Counted from the first letter of the stretch, positions 36,557 to 45,470 are shown. The stretch: 64,000 bases of DNA from Streptomyces mutabilis (GCF_014649815.1 NZ_BMTT01000019.1:1-64000), one strand, 5' to 3'. The notes: a model not told the origin generated them from the letters alone. Program-made: numbers and translations.

Positions 36557-37990
36557 TCACGCCCCGCCGGCCGGCACCTCGACGGGGACGGGTCGCCAGG
36601 TGGGCGGCAGCAGCGCCGGCACGTGCGCCCCGCGCACCTCCGCGTACTCGGTGTTGGCGGCGAGCAGCTGCTTGCGGGCCGCGCGGGGGTTTCGTTCCTT
36701 GGTCTCCGTCATGTGCGAGGCGACCAGTCCCGCGACGACGGGGGTGGCGAAGGAGGTGCCGCTCCACTGCGCGTGTCCCTCGAACATCACCTGGTCCGGC
36801 TTGGCGGGGGCCTCGCCGGGCTCGCTGAGCACCCCGCTGTGCCGGGGGTACTGGCAGGTGCACGCGTAGCCGAATCCGTAGCGGCAGGTGTCGTAGGTGG
36901 AGTGCTGGTAGACGTACGGCACGGGTGTGCCGAAGCCGGTGAGGACGCTGGTGAGGCGCTCGCCGGGGGCGTAGGCCTTGACCCAGCCGCCGTGGTTGCT
37001 GAAGCAGGCGCCGAACTCGCCGTCGGCCCGCAGCGCGCCGACGGACAGCACGGACGTCTCCCAGCCGGGGAGTTCGGCGTAGGCGGCGGGCCAGAAGGGT
37101 GTGGCGCTGCCGTTGTTGCCGGCGGCGGCGACCAGCAGGGTGCGCTGGTCGCGCAGCTCCTCCATGAAGGCGTGCACGCCGAGCAGTCCGTCGGTGCGGC
37201 CGTTGGAGGTGCCGGCGGAGAGGCTGAGGATCTCGGGCCAGCCGTCGCGGTCGACGGCCTCGAAGAGCTTCTCACCCAGCTCGGACTCCAGGATGGCGCC
37301 CGCGTCGTTGAGGGTGTTGCGGACGGTGACGTGGGTGTTGGGGGCGACGGCGGCGACGAGCCCGGCGATGAAGGTGCCGTGGCCGACGTACTGCTGGAGG
37401 ATGCCGTCCTCGTCGCACTCCCTGAGCTGGGCGTCGCCGTCGGTGTGGGCCAGCAGCGGGCAGGAGCGGTAGTCGTGCATGAGCCCGGTGTCGATGACGA
37501 GGACGCCGACGGCGGTCCCCTCGTCGTACGACGTGTCGGCGGCGGCCGGGTTCGGCGGCTCGCTCAGCGGGACGGGCACGGGCTCGTCGCCGGGGCAGGC
37601 GTTCACGGCGATGGAGACGACGTGGTTGCGGCTGATCAGCCGGCGGCCCGCGCGGCCCTCCATGGTCCGCAGGGAGCGCAGGGCGTGCGCGACGTTCGGG
37701 TCGCCGCCGCCGTCGCCCTCGCCGGGGTCTCCGACCTGGATGCGGGTGATGCCGGTGCGATTGGTCTCGGGGCTCGCCCGGCGTACGTGGTCCGGGGTCA
37801 GGCCGGCCATCGTGGTGAAGTGGTCGCGCACGGTGTCCTCGACGAGGCGGGCCTCGTCGCCGTCGCGGGCGAGGACGACGCCCTTCTCGTAGAAGAACTC
37901 GGCGGAGTCGTCCGGCCCCATCACCAGCGGGACGTCCGGCATCGAGCGCTGGATCTGGTCGAACTGCTCGCGGAATCTCTGTGGTGCCAT
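36557..37990 (-). CDS. Cytosolic S8 (subtilisin-like) serine protease
   Basis: A 477-residue protease with the full catalytic set: D167 (VLVIDTG), H204 (YVGHGTFIAG), the oxyanion Asn in AAAGNNG near 292, and S413 (SGTSFATPVVA). Unlike most subtilisins it has no signal peptide or membrane helix, so it should act inside the cell. The first ~155 residues form an extra N-terminal domain of unknown fold that may be a pro-domain or substrate-binding region. It is the first gene of the operon with the sigma factor and small acidic protein and is divergent from the TPR-CHAT protease. It probably takes part in a regulated proteolytic cascade; the target is unknown. Confidence 0.9.
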   Translation of the reverse strand: MAPQRFREQFDQIQRSMPDVPLVMGPDDSAEFFYEKGVVLARDGDEARLVEDTVRDHFTTMAGLTPDHVRRASPETNRTGITRIQVGDPGEGDGGGDPNVAHALRSLRTMEGRAGRRLISRNHVVSIAVNACPGDEPVPVPLSEPPNPAAADTSYDEGTAVGVLVIDTGLMHDYRSCPLLAHTDGDAQLRECDEDGILQQYVGHGTFIAGLVAAVAPNTHVTVRNTLNDAGAILESELGEKLFEAVDRDGWPEILSLSAGTSNGRTDGLLGVHAFMEELRDQRTLLVAAAGNNGSATPFWPAAYAELPGWETSVLSVGALRADGEFGACFSNHGGWVKAYAPGERLTSVLTGFGTPVPYVYQHSTYDTCRYGFGYACTCQYPRHSGVLSEPGEAPAKPDQVMFEGHAQWSGTSFATPVVAGLVASHMTETKERNPRAARKQLLAANTEYAEVRGAHVPALLPPTWRPVPVEVPAGGA

Positions 37991-38052
37991 GGCGTGTCCT
38001 CACTGAGGCGGCGGTGTGACGGCGGTCGTGGCCACGGTGGTGGCGGCAGTCG

Positions 38053-38081
38053 TCAATCAGAGTCCGAGGACGGCTGATTGA
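38053..38081. promoter_or_regulatory. 8-13-8 inverted repeat between the S8 operon and the CHAT gene
   Basis: TCAATCAG and CTGATTGA are exact mirror copies separated by 13 nt, with centres 21 bp apart (two helical turns). They lie in the only non-coding space between the two divergent units, 63 bp from the S8 start and 57 bp from the CHAT start. This is a good candidate for one regulator controlling both sides. Confidence 0.65.
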
Positions 38082-38137
38082 TACAGACCCGAACCTGTGG
38101 GGCGTGGTTCCGGACCACTACCATCCGTGGGGTGACA

Positions 38138-40864
38138 GTGGGAAGCGACTCGGTTCTCCAACTGCTGCCGATGGTGTTCGCCGCCCCCAATGAAGCGCTG
38201 GCCCGGGCGGAGGAGCTGCTCGGGGCCGATCCCTCACCGCTGCACGCCTCGGTCGCCCATCAGGTGATCGGCATCTGGCAGCGGGACTTCGGCGACACCC
38301 GGCGGGCGCTGGCGCATCTGCGGCGCGCCCGCGAGCTCGCGGCCCGCGCGGACTCGGCCGAGCGGGAGGCGGACGTCCTCGCCACCCTCGGGGTGGCGCT
38401 GGTGCACGCCGGGCGCACCCGGGAGGGTCTGGCCGCGTTCGAGCGGGGGGTGGCGCGCGGCACCGGGCACACCAGGGCGCGGGTGCTGTACCGGCGGGCG
38501 TACGTCTGGTGGGTGCTGGGGCGGCACGGCGAGGCGCTGGAGGACGTACGGCGGGCGGTCCCTGTGCTGCGGCAGGCCGACGACGTGATCTGGACGGCGC
38601 GGGCGCTGACCCTGCGGGCGACCGTGCATCTGGCGCTCGGCGCGGTGGAGCGGGCGGACGCCGACTTCACGGCGGCGGAGGCGCTGTGGGACACCACCGG
38701 CCAGGAGCACGACAAGGCCGACGCGGTGGAGAGCCGGGGGCTGGCGGCGTTCCGGTCGGGTGACGTGCCGGCGGCGCTCAGGCTGCTGGACGAGGCGGAG
38801 GAGCGGTACGGGAAGCTGGGTACGCCGACGTTCATGCTGTCCATCCGGCGCTGCGAGGTGTTGATGGCGGCGGGGCTGGCCACGGAGGCGCTGGCCGAGG
38901 CGGACGGGGCGATCTCGGCGCTGGACGGGATCGGCGGGCAGTCCACCCGCAAGGCGGAACTGCTGCTGGTGGCGGCGCGGGCGGCCCGGCTGGCGGGTGA
39001 CCCGCAGACCTCGCTGGCCCGCGCGGCCCTCGCGGTGCGGCTGTTCGCCGGGCAGCGGCGCTCCTGGTACGAGACGCATGCTCGGCTGGTGCTGCTGGAG
39101 GCGCGGACGGCGACGGGGCGCGCCTCGGGCCGGCTGGTCGCGGACGCGGCGGCGGTGGCGGAACGGCTGGCCGCCTTCGGGGCACCGGCCGCGCCGGAGG
39201 CCTCGCTGCTGGCGGGCCGGATCGCGCTGGACCTCGGCTGGACGGCGGACGCGGAACGGCATCTGGCCGTCGCCGCGCGCAGCCGGCACGGAGGGCCGCC
39301 GCTCGCGCGGATGACGGGCTGGGCGGCGCAGGCGTTGCGGGCTCGGGCGGCGGGTTCGGCGCGGGGCGTGCTGGAAGCGTGCCGGCGGGGCCTGGACGTC
39401 CTCGACGACCACCGGATGACGCTGGGCGCCTCGGAACTGCGGGCCCGGGCCACCGCGCAGGGCGCGGAGCTGGCCGCGCTGGCGCAGCGGGCGAGCCTGG
39501 TGTCGGGCGGGCCGCGGCGGCTGTTGGTGTGGAGCGAGCGCTGGCGGGCGACGGTGCTGTCGGCGCCGCCGACCCGTCCCCCGGCCGATCCGGTGCTGCT
39601 GAGCACCATGACGGCGTTCCGGGAACTGGCCGCCCGCGCGGACGAGGCCCGCACGGACGGCGGCCGTCCCGCCCCCGCGCTGGAACGCGAACAGCGGCGC
39701 CTGGAACGGGAGATCCGTTCCCGCACCCTGCACATGCGGGGCGAGGGTTCCGGCGACGGCGACAGGTTCGACGTCGGCCGTCTGCTGGAGCGGCTCGGTG
39801 ACGACCTGCGTCTGGTGGAACTGGCCGTGCTCGACGGGCGCGTGCACGTACTGCTGTGCGGGCAGGGACGGGTGCGGCGGTTCGAGGCCGGGCTGCTGGC
39901 CGAGGCGGAGCGGGAGGCCGAGCACGTGCAGGCCGGTCTGCGGCGGCTGGCCCACCCCGGCGGCGAGGCCCGGCTTCCTCTGGTGGAGGCGGCGGGTGCC
40001 CGTCTCCAGGAACTCCTCCTCGGTCCCGCCGCGGCCCACCTCGGCAACGGACCGGTCGTCGTCGTACCCCCCGGCCGGCTGCACCGCGTGCCGTGGGCCC
40101 TGCTGCCCGCGTTGCGCGAGCGGGTCCTGAGCGTCTCCCCGTCGGCGAGCAGCTGGCTCCGGGCCAAGGAGACCGCCCCGCCGCCCGGCGGACGCCAGGT
40201 CCTGGTACGCGGTCCGGGGCTGGCCAGCGGTGGCGCCGAGGTAACGGAGCTCGCGGACCGGTACCCAGCGCGGGGCGGTGCGGTGTCGGCGTCCTCACCC
40301 ACCCAGCGGGGTTGGGAAGCGGCCTGCGCGGACGGCGACGGCGGGCGGGGGCCCGAGCCGGACGACGTGTACGAGTCGCGGGCCGCCGGCCGGCCCACCG
40401 TGCTGGAGGGGGACGAGGCGCGGGTGCCCCGGGTGCTGCGGGAGCTGGACGGGGCGGCGTTGGCGCACATCGCCGCGCACGGCACGTTCCGGGCGGACAG
40501 TCCCTTGTTCTCTTCGCTGCGGATGGCGGACGGGCCGCTCATCGTGCACGACTTCGAGCGGCTGGACCGCAGCCCGTACCGGATCATCCTGTCCTGCTGC
40601 GACACCGCCCGCCTCGCCTCGGTGGGCGCGGACGAGCTGCTCGGGCTGGTCACCGCGCTGCTGCCGCTGGGCACGGCCGGGGTGGTGGCGTGCAGCGCGC
40701 CGGTCAACGACGCGGCGGTGGTGCCGTTGATGCTCGCCCTGCACAAGGGCCTGGACGCGGGGCTGTCCCTCGCGGAGGCGCTGCGCGACGCGCGGGCGGC
40801 CCTGCCGGGCGACGCGGTGCACCAGGCGACGGGGTGGGCGTTCTCCGCGTTCGGGGCGGCTTGA
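38138..40864 (+). CDS. TPR-CHAT caspase-like protease
   Basis: A protein of about 908 residues. The first ~560 residues are helical repeats of TPR type (for example LATLGVALVHAGRTREGLAAF and ARVLYRRAYVWWVLGRHGEAL), which bind a partner or trigger. The last ~330 residues are a CHAT domain, a clan CD (caspase/separase-like) peptidase: catalytic His about 781 in HIAAHGTF and Cys about 821 in ILSCCDTA. CHAT enzymes cleave specific proteins when activated. The start is uncertain; GTG 38138 has GGGG 5 nt upstream, while GTG 38132 and TTG 38078 are alternatives. Divergent from the S8-sigma operon with shared upstream DNA, it is likely the upstream sensor/protease of the same pathway. Confidence 0.88.
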   Translation: MGSDSVLQLLPMVFAAPNEALARAEELLGADPSPLHASVAHQVIGIWQRDFGDTRRALAHLRRARELAARADSAEREADVLATLGVALVHAGRTREGLAAFERGVARGTGHTRARVLYRRAYVWWVLGRHGEALEDVRRAVPVLRQADDVIWTARALTLRATVHLALGAVERADADFTAAEALWDTTGQEHDKADAVESRGLAAFRSGDVPAALRLLDEAEERYGKLGTPTFMLSIRRCEVLMAAGLATEALAEADGAISALDGIGGQSTRKAELLLVAARAARLAGDPQTSLARAALAVRLFAGQRRSWYETHARLVLLEARTATGRASGRLVADAAAVAERLAAFGAPAAPEASLLAGRIALDLGWTADAERHLAVAARSRHGGPPLARMTGWAAQALRARAAGSARGVLEACRRGLDVLDDHRMTLGASELRARATAQGAELAALAQRASLVSGGPRRLLVWSERWRATVLSAPPTRPPADPVLLSTMTAFRELAARADEARTDGGRPAPALEREQRRLEREIRSRTLHMRGEGSGDGDRFDVGRLLERLGDDLRLVELAVLDGRVHVLLCGQGRVRRFEAGLLAEAEREAEHVQAGLRRLAHPGGEARLPLVEAAGARLQELLLGPAAAHLGNGPVVVVPPGRLHRVPWALLPALRERVLSVSPSASSWLRAKETAPPPGGRQVLVRGPGLASGGAEVTELADRYPARGGAVSASSPTQRGWEAACADGDGGRGPEPDDVYESRAAGRPTVLEGDEARVPRVLRELDGAALAHIAAHGTFRADSPLFSSLRMADGPLIVHDFERLDRSPYRIILSCCDTARLASVGADELLGLVTALLPLGTAGVVACSAPVNDAAVVPLMLALHKGLDAGLSLAEALRDARAALPGDAVHQATGWAFSAFGAA

Positions 40865-41054
40865 CGCCTCGTGGTGCTCTCGTGCCGGGGACGGCCGGAC
40901 GCTCCGCGATGACCGCCGTTTTCGAGGTGTCCGGGCCCCACCGGGACCGCCGCACACGGATCGGTCGGACTTCCGGCAGTCGGCCGCCCCCCGCTGGGGC
41001 CGGCCGATCTCCCCGCGACGACCCGCGCCCTCGGGGCCGTCCGGCCGGGCACCC

Positions 41055-41275
41055 GTGGTCACCGCCGTCCACAAGGCGGCCGGGCTCCCCGTGATGACCG
41101 CCGCCCTGGCCCCGCCTGCCACCTTGTTGATGACCGTCCCCCTCCCGGCCCGCCTGCCGTCCCGTGATGACGGCCCCCTCCCGGCCCCCACCCGCCCCCC
41201 GTAGTGTGCCGCCGCGCCGGACGCCCCGTCGCGAGCCCGTGGTCACGGCCGCCGGGCGCCCCGGGCACCGTGACG
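41055..41275. repeat. Degenerate tandem repeat of about 37 bp between CHAT and LuxR genes
   Basis: The 438-bp gap between the two genes holds no convincing ORF. A GTGATGACCGCC-like word recurs at 41055, 41091, 41127, 41164, 41201, 41239 and 41270, with spacings of 36, 36, 37, 37, 38 and 31 bp, often followed by CCCCTCCCGGCC-like sequence. A further copy of GATGACCGCC is at 40908. The copies are imperfect and the rest of each unit has drifted. Origin and function are unknown. Confidence 0.6.
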
Positions 41276-41302
41276 CAGGGCGCGGCCACGCACACCCGTT
41301 CC

Positions 41303-43138
41303 TCACGCGGGCTGGGGTTCGGGCAGCTCCATGAGCCAGGTCAAGGCGCCGCGGTCGCCGGCGCCGAGGCGGGTGTAGGCGCCGTAGAGGTGGTTGCCGA
41401 CGGTGCGGACGGACAGGGTGAGTCTCTCCGCGATCTGCCGGTTGCTCAGGCCGGCGGCGGCGAGCGTGACGATCTGCCGCTGGCGGGCGGTGAGTTCGCC
41501 GAGCACCAGCCCGGACAGTGCGGGGGTGCGGGCCCCCTCGCAGCGCCGGGCGAGGGCCGCGGCACGGGTGCGGGCGGTGCGGGCGGCACTCGGGTCGCGG
41601 TGGGCGCGGACCGCCTGGGCGTGCGCCTCGGCCGCGAAGAGCAGGAAGCCACGCCGCTCCAGTCGCCCGGCCACCTCGTCCAGCGCGGGTCCGTCGCCCC
41701 GCGCGAGGGCGTCGGCGTGCGCGGCGAAGACGCCGGTCAGCCGGCCGGCCGCCCGCTCGGGTACGCCGAGCCGGACGGCGTCGTACGGGTCGCCCGCGGC
41801 GGCCGAGCGGACCGCCTCGTCCAGGTCGCCGCGCGCGGCGGCGGCCCAGGTGGCGACCGCCGCGGGGTGTACGGCCCGCTCCTCGCCCCCTGCCGTCGCG
41901 TCGCCCGACTGGGCCGCGGCCAGGGCGAGTTCGTCGCGGCAGGACGGGTCCCGCGGGCTGGTCCGCAGGCCCTCGCCGGCCCAGACCGCCGCCTCGGCCA
42001 ACCGTCCGCCGAGCCGGGCGAACCGGGCGCGCAGTGCCGCGTACCCGGCGGGCAGCGGCACCCCTTCGGCCACCAGCCACTCCCCCACGGGCGTCACCGG
42101 GTCCCGTACGTCCGCCTGCTCGATGCGGCGGGCCAGGGCCGCCGCCTCCGCCGCGAGGGCGGGCTCGCACCGGTCGGGCGTCCGGGCCAGGCGCCGTGCC
42201 CGCAGCCGGCCCGCGGCGGCCCGCAGCACCGGGCCGTGCAGGGGATGGGTGAGACGTGTGGCGCCGTGGTCGTCCACGGCGACCAGGCCCTCGGCCTCCA
42301 GGCACTCCAGGACGCGTACGTCGAAGTCCTCCAGGTCGAGGGGCAGCGGTTCCGCGAAAGCGAGGCGTTCGAGCGTCTCACGCTCCTCGGGGCGGGCGCG
42401 GTCCAGGACGTGGGCGGTGCGCTCCCGCACGGCCTCGGTGACCGGCACCGGCCCCCGCCAGGCCGACCGGTCCGTGCCCGGTACCGGCGTGAGCGAACCC
42501 CGTTCGCGCACGGCGGTCAGCAGTTCGCGCAGCAGCCGCAGGTCGCCGCCGCCGAGGCGGTGCAACCGGCCGGCCGTGAGCGGCTCCAGGGCGACGTCCG
42601 CACCGGCCGTGAGCAGTTCGGCGGTGTCCTCGCGGGGCAGCGGCCGGAGGGCGAAGCGCGGCAGCAGTTCCCCGGACCACAGCCGGGACACCGCGCCCGG
42701 TACGGGCACGCCCTCCGTGGCGACGACCAGGAGCCGGGTGCGGCCGTGTACGGCGAGCTGGTGCACGAGGGCGGCGGAGGCGGCGTCGAGCAGGTGGGCG
42801 TCGTCGACCATCAGCAGCCGTGCGCCGGACAGGAGTTGAACCGCCCGGTGCAGGGTGACCGTCTCGGGCAGCAGGTGGGCGAAGGCTGCGAAGGGGATGT
42901 CCCGGGTCTCGGGCGTCCCGGCCGCCCTGGCGCAGTCCGTGCCGCGCACCGCCTCGGTCACCAGCCTGGTCTTGCCGCAGCCGGCCGGCCCGGTCACCAC
43001 GATGCCGCCGCGTCCGGCGGTCACCGACCGGCGTACCAGCTCCAGTTCGTCCGCCCGCCCGGTGAACGGCCACGGCGCCCCGAGTGTCCTCACGTCCCGC
43101 TCAGAAGTCGTCACGACAACATGAGTCGGCATACTCAT
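41303..43138 (-). CDS. Large ATP-binding LuxR-family regulator (LAL/MalT type)
   Basis: A 611-residue regulator: an N-terminal AAA/STAND-like ATPase with Walker A TGPAGCGKTR (about residues 49-58) and Walker B LLMVDDAHLLD, a long helical middle region, and a C-terminal LuxR helix-turn-helix (LTARQRQIVTLAAAGLSNRQIAERL, then SVRTVGNHLYGAYTRLG). Shorter than the typical ~900 residues of LAL proteins. It is divergent from the metzincin-like gene, across a 72-bp gap, and two similar inverted repeats lie there, so it probably controls that gene and itself. Confidence 0.9.
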   Translation of the reverse strand: MSMPTHVVVTTSERDVRTLGAPWPFTGRADELELVRRSVTAGRGGIVVTGPAGCGKTRLVTEAVRGTDCARAAGTPETRDIPFAAFAHLLPETVTLHRAVQLLSGARLLMVDDAHLLDAASAALVHQLAVHGRTRLLVVATEGVPVPGAVSRLWSGELLPRFALRPLPREDTAELLTAGADVALEPLTAGRLHRLGGGDLRLLRELLTAVRERGSLTPVPGTDRSAWRGPVPVTEAVRERTAHVLDRARPEERETLERLAFAEPLPLDLEDFDVRVLECLEAEGLVAVDDHGATRLTHPLHGPVLRAAAGRLRARRLARTPDRCEPALAAEAAALARRIEQADVRDPVTPVGEWLVAEGVPLPAGYAALRARFARLGGRLAEAAVWAGEGLRTSPRDPSCRDELALAAAQSGDATAGGEERAVHPAAVATWAAAARGDLDEAVRSAAAGDPYDAVRLGVPERAAGRLTGVFAAHADALARGDGPALDEVAGRLERRGFLLFAAEAHAQAVRAHRDPSAARTARTRAAALARRCEGARTPALSGLVLGELTARQRQIVTLAAAGLSNRQIAERLTLSVRTVGNHLYGAYTRLGAGDRGALTWLMELPEPQPA

Positions 43139-43174
43139 CCCTGATACAGGGCGACTTGAGTACCCCTCGACTCA
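43122..43174. promoter_or_regulatory. Two TGAGT/ACTCA inverted repeats at the divergent LuxR/metzincin promoters
   Basis: TGAGT-N6-ACTCA (43122-43137) covers the LuxR start, and TGAGT-N8-ACTCA (43157-43174) lies between it and the metzincin gene; their centres are 36 bp apart. Between them is another exact repeat, CCCTG-ATA-CAGGG (43139-43151). The arrangement suggests cooperative binding by a dimeric regulator. Confidence 0.5.
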
Positions 43175-43210
43175 GGCGCCCGCAGCCTCGCGGACGGCAT
43201 TCTGGTGGCC

Positions 43211-44290
43211 ATGACCGCACGCTACTGCTCGCTGGCGCGGCAGCCGGATCCCGTGTTCGCACCGGGACTGGCCGCCGCGCGCCTCGCCGCGCTCGTCGGC
43301 GGGCAGCGGATGTGGGTCAACGGCACCGTGCTGCACTACTGCTTCCTCGGCGGGGACACGGACTCCTCCGTCGTTCCGATGCCGGGCACCGGACGTCCGC
43401 GGCGGGGGTCGTGGGTGGGGACCGAGGAGCAGCGGGACGTGGTGCGCGACTGCTTCCGGGAGTGGCGGGACCTCGGCATCGGGCTCGTCCTCACCGAGGT
43501 CGGCGACCGCTCGGAGGCCGAGCTGCGCATCGGTTTCCAGCCCGGCGACGGGTCGTGGTCGGCGGTGGGCAAGGACGCGCTCGGGGTCGGTCTCAACGAC
43601 CGCACGATGAACTTCGGCTGGGACCTGACCGCGCCCGGGGAGCGTGCGACGGCCCTGCACCAGATCGGGCACGCGCTCGGCATGCTGCACGAGCACCAGA
43701 GCCCGTACGCCGGCATCCTCTGGGACGACGAGGCGGTCTACGCCGAGCTGGCGGGCCCGCCGAACCACTGGAGCCGGGAGCGGACCTTCCACAACATCCT
43801 GCGCAAGCTGGACGGCGACGAGGCCAACGGCCCCGTCTGGGACCCGCAGTCGATCATGGAGTACCCCTTCCCGTCGGGACTGATACTGGAGCCCGAGCAC
43901 TACCGCTCGGGCCTGCACCCGCCCGGCACCCTCTCCGCCGCCGACAAGGAGTTCGCCCTGCGCTGGTACCCGCCCACCGGCCGTCCGGGCCCCCTGGTGC
44001 CGTTCCGTTCGGTGCCGCTCGGGCTGGGGCCGGGCGAGCAGGCCGACTTCCGCCTGGACCCGCCGGAGACCCGCGAGTACACCGTGGGCACCTTCGGCGA
44101 CAGCGACGTCGTCGTCGTGGTATTCGAGGTGCGGGACGGGAAGCCCCGCTACCTCGCCGGACACGACGACGGGGGCACACCCCGCAACGCCACGATCAAG
44201 GCCCGTTTCGTCAAGGGCCGCCGCTATGTCGTCCGGGTGCGCCTGTACTCCTCCTGGGGTGCGGGCGAGACGGCGGTCATGTGCTGGTGA
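43211..44290 (+). CDS. Metzincin-like protein with a substituted catalytic Glu
   Basis: A 359-residue protein resembling astacin/matrixin-type zinc proteases. The zinc site reads HQIGHALGMLHEH (H150, H154, H160) instead of HExxHxxGxxH, so the general-base Glu is Gln151 (CAG at 43661-43663). The Met-turn SIMEYPFP is present. The C-terminal ~100 residues look like a beta-sandwich domain. There is no clear signal peptide. It may be an inactive zinc-binding protein, or the change may be a recent mutation or sequencing error (one base, GAG to CAG). GTG 43205 is an alternative start. Followed by a strong terminator. Confidence 0.82.
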   Translation: MTARYCSLARQPDPVFAPGLAAARLAALVGGQRMWVNGTVLHYCFLGGDTDSSVVPMPGTGRPRRGSWVGTEEQRDVVRDCFREWRDLGIGLVLTEVGDRSEAELRIGFQPGDGSWSAVGKDALGVGLNDRTMNFGWDLTAPGERATALHQIGHALGMLHEHQSPYAGILWDDEAVYAELAGPPNHWSRERTFHNILRKLDGDEANGPVWDPQSIMEYPFPSGLILEPEHYRSGLHPPGTLSAADKEFALRWYPPTGRPGPLVPFRSVPLGLGPGEQADFRLDPPETREYTVGTFGDSDVVVVVFEVRDGKPRYLAGHDDGGTPRNATIKARFVKGRRYVVRVRLYSSWGAGETAVMCW

Positions 44291-44354
44291 CCGCGCGGCT
44301 CACAGGCACCCGGGCGCCGCGGCCACAGTCCGGCGCCGGGGGCGGCTGAGGACG

Positions 44355-45470
44355 TCACCGTCGGGGGACGGTGTCGCTCGGACACCCGGGTGACGTCCCA
44401 GCCCGCCGGGCCCGCTTCTTCGGGGGAGGAAGCGGGCCCGGCCTTTCCGGAGCCGTCGGCCGGGTGGGCGTGATGACCACGGTGACCGTCCGGTTCTTCA
44501 CGGGCTCGGCGTACGGCGCGTCACGCTGGTCCGCGCTGACCGTGGTGAAGGCGGTGAGGGGCATGCCGGTGGCGTCGCTCAGCTCGCGGGCCGCGATGAG
44601 GGCGCGCCACAGGGAGACGACGGACCCGCCGCCGGTCGGGGCACCGGGAACGGTGGCCGCGTGGCCGTGGATCTCGACGTGCGGCCTTCGTCCGGCCAGG
44701 CGTTCGCCGAGGACCGCGAGCCGGCCGGCGCCGGACGGAGTGCACCCTCGGAGAACAGTCCGTCGGCGAAGGCGGTTTCCACGGAAGCGCCGTGGGCCTG
44801 TGGCCTTATGCCCGGTGCCCGCAGCGCGCGGGCCAGTGCCTCGGCCGCTTCCGCCCGGCGGGTCGCCGCACGGCCTCGGTCACGTGCCTCGAGCAGCTCG
44901 CGCCGGCCGGGGCTGAGGGTGGCGCCGCCGACCAGGAGCAGGCGGTCGATGTGGTCGGGGCGCAGGGAGCTGTCGGCCAGCGCCTCGCGGCGCAGGCGGA
45001 CCGCGCGGGTGTAGAAGGGCAGCGCCAGGTCGTCGGGGACGCCGCGGGTCAGGGTGTATCCGAAGGGTTCGGTGCCGCCGCTGCCGTCGTCGAGGTCGAC
45101 GGCGAGCTCGACCGAACCCGCGCGGGACAGCGCGAACTTGGCGTTCTCCGCCTCCGGCTTGAGCTTGGCGAAGTTCTTGCGCCAGCGGCCGCGGTTGTTG
45201 CGGTTGAAGTCGGCGAGGCCGAGGTCCCGCCGGACCGCGGGGGCCAGCAGGTCGCCGACGAGGACCCCAGTCGGTGAGCTTTCCGCCCAGATAGGGTCGC
45301 CGGCGTGCTGGCTGAAGTTCACCGTCGGGCTTGCTCATCAGGGCCGCGTCGAAGGTGCCGCCGCCCAGGTCGAACACCATCCAGTGTGCCGGTTCGGACG
45401 CGTCCTGCACGCCGTAGGCGATGGCGGCGGGCGTACCGACCAGTGTCCGCGCCCGCCCCGGGACCCCTCC
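44355..45470 (-). pseudogene. Remnant of an Hsp70-like gene joined to an OmpA/MotB-like C-terminal domain
   Basis: Pieces of a protein appear in different frames. Near 45470-45330 the frame shows TPAAIAYGV and MVFDLGGGTFDAALM, the Hsp70/DnaK phosphate-2 motif. After a shift the next frame runs from about 45280 with LLAPAVRRDLGLADFNRN through HIDRLLLVGGATLSPG to ASVETAFADGLFSEG. After another shift near 44750 comes HVEIHGHAATVPG and NRTVTVVITP, an OmpA/MotB-like peptidoglycan-binding pattern. The N-terminal third of Hsp70 is missing and the remnant stops at the hairpin next to tRNA-Pro. Whether these were one gene or two joined by deletion I cannot tell. Confidence 0.7.
44406..44441. terminator. 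Hairpin terminator after the metzincin-like gene
   Basis: A 13-bp exact stem (CCGGGCCCGCTTC with GAAGCGGGCCCGG) and a 10-nt loop, followed by CCTTTCC. It also marks the boundary to the decayed genes on the right. Confidence 0.85.

Noticed and set aside
41055-41275. CRISPR array
   Set aside because: The recurring word is only about 12 bases, imperfect, and spacers are not unique sequence of fixed length; no cas genes are present despite the CHAT/sigma context.
44371-44916. Plus-strand genes in 44.3-45.4 kb
   Set aside because: Several short frames are open, but the minus strand carries clear Hsp70 and OmpA/MotB-like fragments, so the plus-strand frames are shadows of a pseudogene.
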